Below are positions 42,179 to 50,289 of a DNA stretch of 64,000 bases, one piece after another. Both the position numbers and the translations under genes were made by a program. Positions within the stretch are counted from its first letter, which is position 1, and each line of letters begins with the position of its first letter. The notes under the pieces were generated by a model. The model saw only the letters and a program-made list of their open reading frames with translations. It was not told the DNA's origin and ran no database searches. The stretch comes from an uncultured Bacteroidales bacterium (lineage in GTDB: Bacteria; Bacteroidota; Bacteroidia; Bacteroidales; WCHB1-69): assembly GCA_900316305.1 (NCBI GenBank), contig ONCM01000009.1:1-64000 (forward strand), in the 5' to 3' direction.

Positions 42179-43369
42179 CTAATATAGGAAATTATTGTAG
42201 GGGTAGATCTGGATGTGCAGCTTCTTGATTTCTTCGTACAGGAAATCGCGCATTTCGGCGACGTTTTCCTTTGTTTTGGCGGAGATGAAGAGGGTTTTGG
42301 GGCCGAGTTTCGCCATCCAGGTGGCTTTGAGTTCGTCGAGGGTGATGTTCTCCTTGGTCTTCGGGGTGAGGTCGTCTTCGGCTTTCTCGACCCAGGAGTA
42401 TTGGTCTATTTTATTGAAAATGATGACGGTGGGTTTGCCACCGCAGTTGATTTCGTCTAGCGTTTTCTGTACTGTCTGGATCTGTTCCTCGAAGTCGGGG
42501 TGGCTGATATCGACGACGTGCAGCAGCAGATGCGTCTCGCGGACCTCGTCAAGGGTCGATTTGAAGGATTCCACCAGTCCGTGCGGCAGTTTGCGGATAA
42601 ATCCCACGGTATCAGAGAGTAAGAACGGAAGATTTTGGAAGACGACCTTGCGGACGGTGGTGTCGAGGGTGGCGAAGAGTTTGTTCTCCACGAGGACATC
42701 GGAGTTGCTCAGCAGGTTCATGATGGTGGATTTGCCGACGTTGGTGTAGCCCACGAGCGCGACTCTTACGAATTGCTCGCGATGTCCACGCTGCGTTTTC
42801 TTCTGCCTGTCGATTTCCTTCAACCGCTTTTCCAACAAGGAGATACGGTCGCGGATAATACGGCGGTCGGTCTCGATTTCCTTCTCACCGGGACCACGCA
42901 TACCAATACCGCCGCGCTGTTTCTCCAAGTGTGTCCACATACCGGCGAGGCGGGGTAGGAGGTACTTGTACTGCGCCAACTCCACTTGCGTTTTGGCGTG
43001 CGCCGTCTGCGCGTGCTTGGCGAAGATGTCGAGGATGAGGTGCGTGCGGTCCATGACCTTGCAGCGCACAATTTCCTCGATATTACGCTGTTGTGACGGT
43101 GGCAGCTCATCATCGACCACCACCATGTCAATATCGTTCTCGTGTACGTAGTCGGCCACTTCGCGGATTTTGCCGCTGCCGAAATAGGTGCGCGTATCGG
43201 GGTGCGCGAGGTTCTGGATGAATTTCTTCACGCACTGTCCGCCGGCGGTCTCCACCAGGAAGGCCAGCTCGTCGAGGTATTCCATCGTCTTCTCCTCCGC
43301 CACATCGGGGGTGGACACAGCTATCAACACCGCCGTTTCGCGGTAATTATCAGGATATTCTATCGCCAT
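42179..43369 (-). CDS. hflX: GTPase HflX
   Basis: A 396-aa ribosome-associated GTPase that splits stalled 70S ribosomes. The N-terminal domain has YFGSGKIREVADYV and VVVDDELPPSQQRNIEE, then LDIFAKHAQTAHAKTQVELA and the glycine-rich GGIGMRGPGEKEIETDRR. G1 is VGYTNVGKST, G3 is SDTVGFIRKLPH and G4 is IFNKID. The TATCTTTG box at 43402-43409 lies 33 bp upstream. Confidence 0.96.
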   Translation of the reverse strand: MAIEYPDNYRETAVLIAVSTPDVAEEKTMEYLDELAFLVETAGGQCVKKFIQNLAHPDTRTYFGSGKIREVADYVHENDIDMVVVDDELPPSQQRNIEEIVRCKVMDRTHLILDIFAKHAQTAHAKTQVELAQYKYLLPRLAGMWTHLEKQRGGIGMRGPGEKEIETDRRIIRDRISLLEKRLKEIDRQKKTQRGHREQFVRVALVGYTNVGKSTIMNLLSNSDVLVENKLFATLDTTVRKVVFQNLPFLLSDTVGFIRKLPHGLVESFKSTLDEVRETHLLLHVVDISHPDFEEQIQTVQKTLDEINCGGKPTVIIFNKIDQYSWVEKAEDDLTPKTKENITLDELKATWMAKLGPKTLFISAKTKENVAEMRDFLYEEIKKLHIQIYPYNNFLY

Positions 43370-43401
43370 TCGGTTTGTAGATTAGGTTTGGTTTTAGACG
43401 G

Positions 43402-43409
43402 CAAAGATA
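43402..43409 (-). promoter_or_regulatory. TATCTTTG -7 box of hflX
   Basis: TAnnTTTG box on the minus strand. Confidence 0.7.
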
Positions 43410-43519
43410 CAAAATAATCGGGCTTCCTTCGCATCTTTTGAAGGTGTCGTTTTTGACAGATGGGAATATCGGATGCGAGAACTCATGATTTAGTAGATAT
43501 AATGTATCGAAAAAAATTT

Positions 43520-43527
43520 TACTTTTG
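43520..43527 (+). promoter_or_regulatory. TACTTTTG -7 box of rnfDGEA
   Basis: TAnnTTTG box 61 bp before the rnfD ATG. Together with the divergent hflX gene it shows the rnf transcript starts at rnfD. Confidence 0.65.
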
Positions 43528-43587
43528 CGGTTTCTTTTGAAATTGAAATTTTATAAGGTATTCTAGGCAATTAAAAATCAATTATCT

Positions 43588-44553
43588 ATGGATAAATTAC
43601 TACACGTTTCCGGATCACCGCACGTTCACAGCGACGAGTCTGTGAAGAAAATCATGTGGTCGGTGGTCCTTGCGCTGGTACCTGCATTTCTGGTATCGGT
43701 TTATTATTTCGGGCTTCCCGTCATCATTCTGACGTTGGTCTCCATCGGCTGCTGTGTGGGTTTCGAATACCTCATCCAGCGTTTCATGCTGCATCAGAAA
43801 CCGACTGTTGACGACGGTTCCGCCGTGGTCACGGGTCTGCTTTTGGCCTTCAACGTGCCCTCCAACCTGCCCATCTGGATTATGGTGATCGGTGCGCTTG
43901 TCGCCATCGGCATTGCAAAGATGCCCTTCGGCGGTCTGGGCCACAATCCGTTCAATCCGGCAATTGTGGCACGTGTCACCCTGCTCATTGCCTTCCCAGT
44001 GCAGATGACTTCCTGGCCGGTGCCGACGCCGCTTTGGAGCTTCCATTTCGCCGACGCCGTGACGGGTCCCACGACCCTCGGTCTCATCAAGGAGGGCGGC
44101 GACCTGACGCAACTCCCGACCTACGCCAACATGCTCATCGGACAGATGGGCGGCAGCTTCGGTGAAGTGTCCGCCATCGCCCTGCTCATCGGCGCAGGCT
44201 TCCTGCTCTGGAAACGCATCATCACGTGGCACATCCCCGTGTCATTCATTGCAACGGTGCTCATCATCGCCGGCATTTTCCATCTGGTGAATCCTGAGGT
44301 GTATGTGAACCCGATGATCCACCTGCTCGCCGGCGGTCTCATCCTCGGTGCCTGCTTCATGGCCACCGATATGGTGACCTCCCCGACCTCTCCGTGGGGT
44401 ATGATCGTGTTCGGCTGCGGTTGCGGTCTGCTCACCATCATCATCCGCCTTTTCGGCGCATACCCCGAAGGTGTCTCCTTCTCCATCCTGCTGATGAACG
44501 CTGTGGTGCCGTTGATTAACAAAGGCTTCAAACCGAAACAATTCGCTCACTAA
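43588..44553 (+). CDS. rnfD: Rnf complex subunit D
   Basis: A 321-aa inner-membrane subunit of the sodium/proton-translocating ferredoxin:NAD oxidoreductase. About nine transmembrane helices; family motifs DDGSAVVTGLLLAFNVPSNL and GGLGHNPFNPAIVARVTLL; the covalent FMN site is the Thr in FMATDMVTSPTSPWG. The length fits RnfD rather than NqrB. It is the first gene of a run D-G-E-A; rnfB and rnfC, normally just before it, are absent. Confidence 0.95.
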   Translation: MDKLLHVSGSPHVHSDESVKKIMWSVVLALVPAFLVSVYYFGLPVIILTLVSIGCCVGFEYLIQRFMLHQKPTVDDGSAVVTGLLLAFNVPSNLPIWIMVIGALVAIGIAKMPFGGLGHNPFNPAIVARVTLLIAFPVQMTSWPVPTPLWSFHFADAVTGPTTLGLIKEGGDLTQLPTYANMLIGQMGGSFGEVSAIALLIGAGFLLWKRIITWHIPVSFIATVLIIAGIFHLVNPEVYVNPMIHLLAGGLILGACFMATDMVTSPTSPWGMIVFGCGCGLLTIIIRLFGAYPEGVSFSILLMNAVVPLINKGFKPKQFAH

Positions 44554-44570
44554 CCCTAAATTCAATCGAT

Positions 44571-45155
44571 ATGGCAAAGAATGATTCTATCTGGAGATTA
44601 GTGATTGTGCTGACATGCATATCACTGTTGGCGGCGCTGGCTTTGACTGGCGTTTATGCCCTCACCAAAGGACCTATCGAACAGGGTCAACGTGAGAAAA
44701 AGGAGAAAGCTTTACAGGCGGTATTGCCTGATTATGAAGGTACTGTGCGTGACACTGTCATCGTGGACGCCGACAACGAGAGTATTCCTGTGCACTTGGC
44801 CATTGGCAAGGACGGCGAGCTCTGCGGTGCGGGTATCGAAACCTACACCAAGAAGGCTTTCGCGGGCCGCTTCGACCTGATGGTCGGTTTTGACGCGGAA
44901 GGTACCATCGTGAATACGGAAGTGCTCAAGGCGGGTGAAACTCCCGGTCTGGGCGACAAAATCAACAAGGACAAGAGCGAGTTTGCCATGCAGTTCAACC
45001 ATCAGAACCCTGCGGATTATAAGCTGGTGGTGAAGAAGGACGGCGGCGATGTGGATGCCATTACGGCGGCCACTATCTCCTCCCGCGCCTACTGCGACGC
45101 TGTGCAGCGCGCTTACGACATTTTTATGAAAATAAAGGAGGATTATCATGAGTAA
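44571..45155 (+). CDS. rnfG: Rnf complex subunit G
   Basis: A 194-aa protein with one N-terminal transmembrane helix (WRLVIVLTCISLLAALALTG) and a periplasmic FMN-binding domain. The flavin-attachment motif is DAITAATISSRA near residue 168, where the Thr of the S/T-G/A-A-T-x-S pattern carries FMN. VLKAGETPGLGDKI is the second family motif. The stop overlaps the rnfE start by eight bases. Confidence 0.93.
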   Translation: MAKNDSIWRLVIVLTCISLLAALALTGVYALTKGPIEQGQREKKEKALQAVLPDYEGTVRDTVIVDADNESIPVHLAIGKDGELCGAGIETYTKKAFAGRFDLMVGFDAEGTIVNTEVLKAGETPGLGDKINKDKSEFAMQFNHQNPADYKLVVKKDGGDVDAITAATISSRAYCDAVQRAYDIFMKIKEDYHE

Positions 45156-45768
45156 CAGCAAATTAAACATACTGACCAAGGGCTTTTTCAAAGAAAACCC
45201 GACCTTGATTCTGGTGTTGGGCTGCTGTCCGACGCTGGCCGTCACCACTTCGGTGACCAACGCTCTGGGTATGGGCATGGCCACGACTTTCGTGCTGCTG
45301 ATGTCCAACATGCTCATCTCCGCGCTGAAGAATGTCATTCCCGACAAGGTGCGTATTCCGAGCTACATCGTCATTATTGCTACCTTCGTGAGCATGATTG
45401 ACCTGCTGATTCAGGGCTTCCTGCCGTCACTGTCTGCCAGCTTGGGTGTGTTCATCCCGTTGATTGTGGTGAACTGCATCGTGCTGGGTCGTGCGGAGGC
45501 CTTCGCCAACAAAAACAGCGTGTTCGACTCGCTGCTTGACGGTCTGGGCATGGGTATCGGCTTCACTATTGCACTGACACTCATCGGTGCTATCCGTGAG
45601 ATTCTGGGTTCCGGCTCTATCATGGGCTTCCAGTTCATCCCCGCCGAGTACCACATCCTGATCTTCGTGCTTGCCCCCGGTGCATTCCTCGTCTTCGGCT
45701 TTGTGATGGCTGCAGTGCGGTATATTGTGAACAAGAGCGAGGAGAAAAAGAAACAAAAAGAGGCGTAA
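45148..45768 (+). CDS. rnfE: Rnf complex subunit E
   Basis: A 206-aa inner-membrane protein with six helices. KENPTLILVLGCCPTLAVTT and LGVFIPLIVVNCIVLGRAEA hold the conserved Cys pairs that bind the membrane-embedded iron-sulfur centre with RnfA; IREILGSGSIMG is typical of RnfE. Translational overlap with rnfG. Confidence 0.94.
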   Translation: MSNSKLNILTKGFFKENPTLILVLGCCPTLAVTTSVTNALGMGMATTFVLLMSNMLISALKNVIPDKVRIPSYIVIIATFVSMIDLLIQGFLPSLSASLGVFIPLIVVNCIVLGRAEAFANKNSVFDSLLDGLGMGIGFTIALTLIGAIREILGSGSIMGFQFIPAEYHILIFVLAPGAFLVFGFVMAAVRYIVNKSEEKKKQKEA

Positions 45769-45873
45769 AATCGCATAGTGCCGTTGCCAGTCTGAGATTC
45801 CGTCCTCCTAACGTCGGACGGAATGGAGGTGGCAAATAAGAAACAGTTAATTAATCAACGAAATAATAAAACA

Positions 45874-46464
45874 ATGGAATATATTTTAATGATAATCGGA
45901 GCTGTGCTGGTCAACAACATCATTTTGGTGCAGTTCCTCGGTATATGCCCGTTTTTGGGCGTTTCCAGCAAGGTGAACACTGCCCTCGGCATGGGCGCGG
46001 CCGTCACCTTCGTGATGGCGCTGGCCACGCTGGTCACCTCGCTGTTGCAGAAGTATGTTCTGGTGCCGCTGGACATCACCTTCCTGCAGACCATCGTCTT
46101 CATCCTGGTCATCGCCAGCTTAGTGCAGATGGTGGAAATCATGCTCAAGAAGGTCAGTCCCTCGCTGTATCGTGCGTTGGGTGTCTTCTTGCCGCTGATC
46201 ACGACCAACTGCGCCGTCCTCGGTGTCGCCATCAACGTCACCCAGCAGACCATCATCCCCGGTCACGGTTTCTCCGTGATTGACAACACGTTGTATGCCG
46301 TCGCCATCGCCATCGGCTTCACATTGGCTATTACCATCTTCGCTGGTCTGCGCGAGCAGCTCGAACTGGTGGAGATCCCCAAGGGTATGAAGGGCGTGCC
46401 GATCGCGCTGATTACCGCCGGCATTTTGGCTATGGCGTTTATGGGATTTGCGAATTTGGTGTAA
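45874..46464 (+). CDS. rnfA: Rnf complex subunit A
   Basis: A 196-aa inner-membrane partner of RnfE. Conserved text: NNIILVQFLGICPFLGVSSK and ALGVFLPLITTNCAVLGVAI. I chose the ATG at 45874, which matches the usual RnfA N-terminus (EYILMIIGAVLVNN) and lies 105 bp after rnfE. The TAA stop is the first part of the following heptad array. Confidence 0.95.
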   Translation: MEYILMIIGAVLVNNIILVQFLGICPFLGVSSKVNTALGMGAAVTFVMALATLVTSLLQKYVLVPLDITFLQTIVFILVIASLVQMVEIMLKKVSPSLYRALGVFLPLITTNCAVLGVAINVTQQTIIPGHGFSVIDNTLYAVAIAIGFTLAITIFAGLREQLELVEIPKGMKGVPIALITAGILAMAFMGFANLV

Positions 46465-46503
46465 GGTTTAGGGTTTATAGTTTAAGGTTTAAGGTTTAAG
46501 GTC
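46463..46503. repeat. Heptad array (GTTTAAG/GTTTAGG units)
   Basis: Five to six period-7 units beginning within the rnfA stop codon and ending just before the next gene. Confidence 0.8.
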
Positions 46504-46513
46504 GAAAGACGAA

Positions 46514-47734
46514 ATGGAAGAGACGAATCCCTCTGTAGAGACGTTTCATGAAACGTCTCTACAATCATCTGATAACGCATCGCAACAAACTGCGAAAAAG
46601 GTTCGCAAAAAGCGTTCCTTATGGAAATCGTGGAAACGGCTGAAAGGTCGCACGAAATTCTATCTTATTGTATTACACCTCTTTGCGCTGGTGGGTGCGG
46701 GCATCCTCGGCGCATGGGCGTTTTATGAGTTAGGGTTTACGAACAATAAGGGCGGTACGGATAAAAATAACCGTTACCTCTCTGAAAATCAGAAATATGC
46801 AGCGCAGGCGGATACCGTGAACAGTCAGGAAAAGACGTTGAACGGCTACCGGAACTTGTCGGTGTTGCGCGAATTTTACCCGCAGAATGCCGACTTGATC
46901 TTTAATGCTGCGCAGTTCAGCGACCGTCCCACGGCAATACAGGAGATGATTTACGCCGCCAACATGTACATGCAGGGCGACGACCACGCCACCGCCTACC
47001 AGAAGATGGTGGCGGATGTGGATAATATTCTGAAATCCAATAGGATGAAACCCTTCGAGGGGAATGTGATTCCTTGGATGAATGACTCCGCATGGCCTGC
47101 GCTGAAGGCTGCTATCCTGAAAGACACGGCCGTGATTTACGAGGCCGCGCGTCTCACGGGTGTGGAACCCCGTCTTATCGTAGGCTGTCTTGTGGGTGAG
47201 CAGGTGCGTCTGTTCAACAGTAAGCGCGAGATGTTCAAGCGCTACCTCGGTCCGATGAAGGTGCTCTCCGTGCAGTCGCAGTTCTCGTTAGGTGTCAACG
47301 GTATCAAGGACTTTACCGCCATGCAGGTGGAGCGCAACCTCACCGACACCGCCTCCATCTTCTACATGGGCAAGCAGTACGAGCATATCCTTGATTTCCA
47401 GACTGCTGACCATCAGAGTGAGCGGTTCAACCGACTGACGAACTACCATAACCATCTGTATTCCTACCTTTACACGGGATGTATCCTGCACCAGACCATG
47501 TTGCAGTGGAAGCGTTCTGGCTATGACATCGTCAACCGTCCCGACATTCTATTTACCCTGTTCAACCTCGGTTTCCAGGCTTCCAAGCCCGGTCCCGACC
47601 CGAAGTGCGGCGGTTCGCATATTACCGTGCACGATGAGGTTTACACCTTCGGGGTGATTTGCAACGACTTCTACTACTCTGGCGAGCTGGCTGAATATTT
47701 CCCGTTGAAAGCGCAACGCTTTGCCAATGAGTAA
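46514..47734 (+). CDS. Membrane-anchored protein of unknown function, possibly lysozyme-like
   Basis: A 406-aa protein. After an N-terminal stretch containing VETFHETSLQ (residues 8-17, encoded by the palindrome at 46535-46562) and a basic run (KKVRKKRSLWKSWKR), one transmembrane helix (YLIVLHLFALVGAGILGAWA) anchors a large extracytoplasmic domain. Its segment EPRLIVGCLVGEQVRLF ... FSLGVNGIKDFTA loosely resembles the E-x-S/G-x-x-Q layout of lytic transglycosylases, but the family is not recognised. It overlaps the U32 peptidase gene by eight bases, so the two are translationally coupled. Confidence 0.6.
   Translation: MEETNPSVETFHETSLQSSDNASQQTAKKVRKKRSLWKSWKRLKGRTKFYLIVLHLFALVGAGILGAWAFYELGFTNNKGGTDKNNRYLSENQKYAAQADTVNSQEKTLNGYRNLSVLREFYPQNADLIFNAAQFSDRPTAIQEMIYAANMYMQGDDHATAYQKMVADVDNILKSNRMKPFEGNVIPWMNDSAWPALKAAILKDTAVIYEAARLTGVEPRLIVGCLVGEQVRLFNSKREMFKRYLGPMKVLSVQSQFSLGVNGIKDFTAMQVERNLTDTASIFYMGKQYEHILDFQTADHQSERFNRLTNYHNHLYSYLYTGCILHQTMLQWKRSGYDIVNRPDILFTLFNLGFQASKPGPDPKCGGSHITVHDEVYTFGVICNDFYYSGELAEYFPLKAQRFANE
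46535..46562. repeat. 28-bp GTAGAGACG palindrome inside the membrane-protein gene
   Basis: Identical to the copies at 7544-7571 and 11913-11940. Translated in frame as VETFHETSL(Q), as in the M14 peptidase. Confidence 0.95.
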
Positions 47735-49607
47735 AATCGAGCTACTGCTGCCCGCCAAGGATTTGTCCACCGGCAAAACCGCCATCAACCACGGCGCGGA
47801 TGCCGTTTATATTGGCGCGAGTGCGTTTGGGGCGCGACAGGCGGCGGGCAATTCCCTGCAAGACCTTGAATCTTTAGTGCAATATGCCCATTTGTATGGT
47901 TCTAAAGTGCATGTGACCGTCAATACCGTGTTGTTTGACAACGAGTTAGAAGGCGCACGAAAATTGCTTTGGGACTTATACAACATAGGCGTGGATGCCG
48001 TGTTGATTCAGGATTTGGGACTGCTGAAGCTCGACATTCCGCCGATTGCTTTGCACGCGAGCACGCAATGTCACAACCATAATCTGGAGCGCATCCAATT
48101 TCTCGAAAAACTCGGCTTCACACGTGCTGTATTAGCGCGTGAAACCGACTTGGAGACCATTCAACAGATTCATCATCAAACGAATATTGAGCTTGAAGCC
48201 TTCGTGCACGGAGCGTTGTGCGTGAGCTACAGCGGACAGTGTTATATTAGCCGGATGATGACGGGCAGAAGCGGCAATAGGGGAGAGTGCGCCCAAATCT
48301 GTCGCACCCGTTTCGACTTGCAAGACGGCAATGGTAAAACGCTGATACACAACAAACATTTGCTTTCGTTGAAAGATATGTGCCGGGCAGATTATATAGA
48401 AGATATGATGAAAGCCGGCATCGTATCCTTCAAAATCGAGGGTCGGCTGAAAAACGAGAATTACGTCAAAAACGTGACCGCCTTTTACCGTCAACGGTTG
48501 GATGCCATCTTCAACGGAAATCCTGACTACCAGCGCGTTGGCAGCGGTACTACTCGCTTCTTCTTCACCCCTGACCTCCACAAGACCTTCAACCGCGAAT
48601 ATACCTCTTATTTTATTGGCAGTCAACGCGAACTGATGGCCTCTTTCGATACCCCGAAAGCGATTGGGGAGTTTGTTGGTTACTTGAAACAGAGAGGGGG
48701 TAGGTACTTGTTTGAGGGTTTAGGCAATAGGGATCAGGCAATAGGCAACAGAGAACAGGCAATAGCTAAAAGCCAACAGCTAAAAGCCAACAGCCAACAG
48801 CCAATTTCCAACGGTGATGGGTTGTGTTTCATCAATGCCGATGGTGAGTTGGAAGGGTTTTTGGTCAATGGTGTGGAAGGCAACCGCATCATTCCTCAAA
48901 AACCGTTGTCCAAATTCGACAAAGTGCCATTGTATAGAAATATTGACAAGGCGTTCGAGAAGGTTTTGTCGGGGAAAACGGCCGAACGGAAAATCGCAGT
49001 CGATATCTTGTTCGAGGAACATTCTGAAAATGTGCAGCTTACGATGACCGACGAAGACGGTTGTCGAGTGACGGTAGGGGAGGGCATCGAATACACAGAG
49101 GCACAGCAGCCGGAGAAGATGCTGGAAACTTTGCGCACCGCATTGTCGAAGTTGGGCGGCACGCCATTTGAGGCACGCAACATAGTGATTCCGAAATGCA
49201 CCGCTTTCCTTCGGGCAGGCTTCATCAACGAGCTGAAGAATAGGGTGGTGGAGCTGTTAATGGAGGAACGAGTCAGACATTTCCATCCGGAGGATGTTTG
49301 TCGAGAATATCGTACCGAAAAGCTCTTTCAAAAGGCTGATTATCTGCGAAATATCACCAACGAGATGCATAAGGCCGTCTATGCCGACTTCGGCGCGACG
49401 GAATTTGAATACGGATTAGACAAGACAGAAGCTTACACAGGCAAGGCTGTGATGACCTGCAAGTATTGTCTGCGCCATGAGTTGGGTTGGTGCCGCAAAG
49501 GTCCCGATGCTGCGAAAGCCCCTAAAGACCCGCTGTTTCTCGTATCCGGCAAGCGCCGTTTCCGTTTGGAATTCGACTGCGGACATTGCGTGATGAAGCT
49601 GACTTGA
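47727..49607 (+). CDS. U32-family peptidase-like protein with an in-frame repeat insertion
   Basis: A 626-aa U32 protein (TrhP/RlhA relatives act in tRNA or rRNA hydroxylation). The N-terminal barrel reads IELLLPAKDLSTGKTAINHG; the family signature EAFVHGALCVSYSGQCYIS is intact, followed by GNRGECAQICRTRF with its extra cysteines. Residues ~333-361 are low-complexity (GNREQAIAKSQQLKANSQQP) and encoded by the heptad array 48724-48808. The C-terminus has CKYC, WC and CGHC, a possible metal site. The ATG at 47727 overlaps the previous gene. The array probably sits in a surface loop. Confidence 0.87.
   Translation: MSKIELLLPAKDLSTGKTAINHGADAVYIGASAFGARQAAGNSLQDLESLVQYAHLYGSKVHVTVNTVLFDNELEGARKLLWDLYNIGVDAVLIQDLGLLKLDIPPIALHASTQCHNHNLERIQFLEKLGFTRAVLARETDLETIQQIHHQTNIELEAFVHGALCVSYSGQCYISRMMTGRSGNRGECAQICRTRFDLQDGNGKTLIHNKHLLSLKDMCRADYIEDMMKAGIVSFKIEGRLKNENYVKNVTAFYRQRLDAIFNGNPDYQRVGSGTTRFFFTPDLHKTFNREYTSYFIGSQRELMASFDTPKAIGEFVGYLKQRGGRYLFEGLGNRDQAIGNREQAIAKSQQLKANSQQPISNGDGLCFINADGELEGFLVNGVEGNRIIPQKPLSKFDKVPLYRNIDKAFEKVLSGKTAERKIAVDILFEEHSENVQLTMTDEDGCRVTVGEGIEYTEAQQPEKMLETLRTALSKLGGTPFEARNIVIPKCTAFLRAGFINELKNRVVELLMEERVRHFHPEDVCREYRTEKLFQKADYLRNITNEMHKAVYADFGATEFEYGLDKTEAYTGKAVMTCKYCLRHELGWCRKGPDAAKAPKDPLFLVSGKRRFRLEFDCGHCVMKLT
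48724..48808 (+). repeat. In-frame heptad array (CAATAGC/CCAACAG/GCTAAAA units) within the U32 gene
   Basis: CAATAGG, CAATAGC, CCAACAG and CTAAAAG units of the same type as spacer arrays at 1160-1183, 2010-2044 and 55743-55797, here translated without a stop for about 28 codons. Confidence 0.9.
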
Positions 49608-49634
49608 AACCTGAAACCAAAATAAGTTTTCCCT

Positions 49635-50204
49635 TTAGTCGTCTTCCGAATCCTCCTCCATCCGGCAAATCTTCCGTGTTTCCTTTCTGGCTTCTTTCCA
49701 GCGCGGGAAGTACTTGTCCATCAGCAGGTGGAACCGTTTGTTGTGGCTGGGTTCGAGGAGGTGACAGAGTTCGTGCACGACGATGTGTTCCACGCACCAT
49801 TCGGGCAACAGCAGCACGTAGGCGGAGAAACAGATGGTGCGCTCCTTTATGTGGCACACGCCCCAGCGCGAAATCATCGGTTTGTAGTAGATATAGCGCG
49901 GTTTTACGCCCATAATCTCCGAATGCCGTTCCACCATGGGCTCCACCAACGCTTTCAGTCGCTGTAGTGCTTCATCGGCCTGTGCGCGCGTGGTCAGGGG
50001 CAGCCGGTTGTAAAAGTCTGCCCGCTGTTTTTGCCGGTCGAGGGTCTTCTTCCGCGCCTCGGCAATCCAGTCGCGGTGCTGCTCGATGAAGGCCTCCACC
50101 TCCCATTTTGGCACCCCGATGGGCACCGACACGTGCACATCGCCGTTCTTCACGATGCGCATCGACATTCGGCGGGTTCTCCGGTATGTGATTTCTATGG
50201 CCAT
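49635..50204 (-). CDS. YgjP-like (M48-type) metallopeptidase
   Basis: A 189-aa protein of the YgjP/DUF45 family. The N-terminal strand block is ITYRRTRRMSMRIVKNGDVH and VSVPIGVPKWEVEAFIEQH; the zinc motif is HELCHLLEPSHNKRFH (HExxH plus downstream His), preceded by SRWGVCHIKERTICFSAYVL. It is cytoplasmic by absence of a signal. The role of this family is unclear. It is convergent with the U32 gene. Confidence 0.9.
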   Translation of the reverse strand: MAIEITYRRTRRMSMRIVKNGDVHVSVPIGVPKWEVEAFIEQHRDWIAEARKKTLDRQKQRADFYNRLPLTTRAQADEALQRLKALVEPMVERHSEIMGVKPRYIYYKPMISRWGVCHIKERTICFSAYVLLLPEWCVEHIVVHELCHLLEPSHNKRFHLLMDKYFPRWKEARKETRKICRMEEDSEDD

Positions 50205-50226
50205 TTCCGTTGTATAATCGTTGTTT

Positions 50227-50289
50227 TATCTCCGCGTATCACACGTATCTGCACGTATAAATCTACGTAAGTCTGCGAGTTCTGCGGGA
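50227..50289. repeat. ~65-bp spacer element, copy 1
   Basis: TATCTCCGCGTATCACACG ... CTGCGAGTTCTGCGGGA directly after the stop of the WG-repeat gene. Copies 2 and 3 are at 51741-51825 and 52403-52466. Confidence 0.9.

Noticed and set aside
46535-46562. Transcription terminator or operator function for the 28-bp palindrome
   Set aside because: Two of three copies lie inside genes and no T-run follows, so neither role explains the family.
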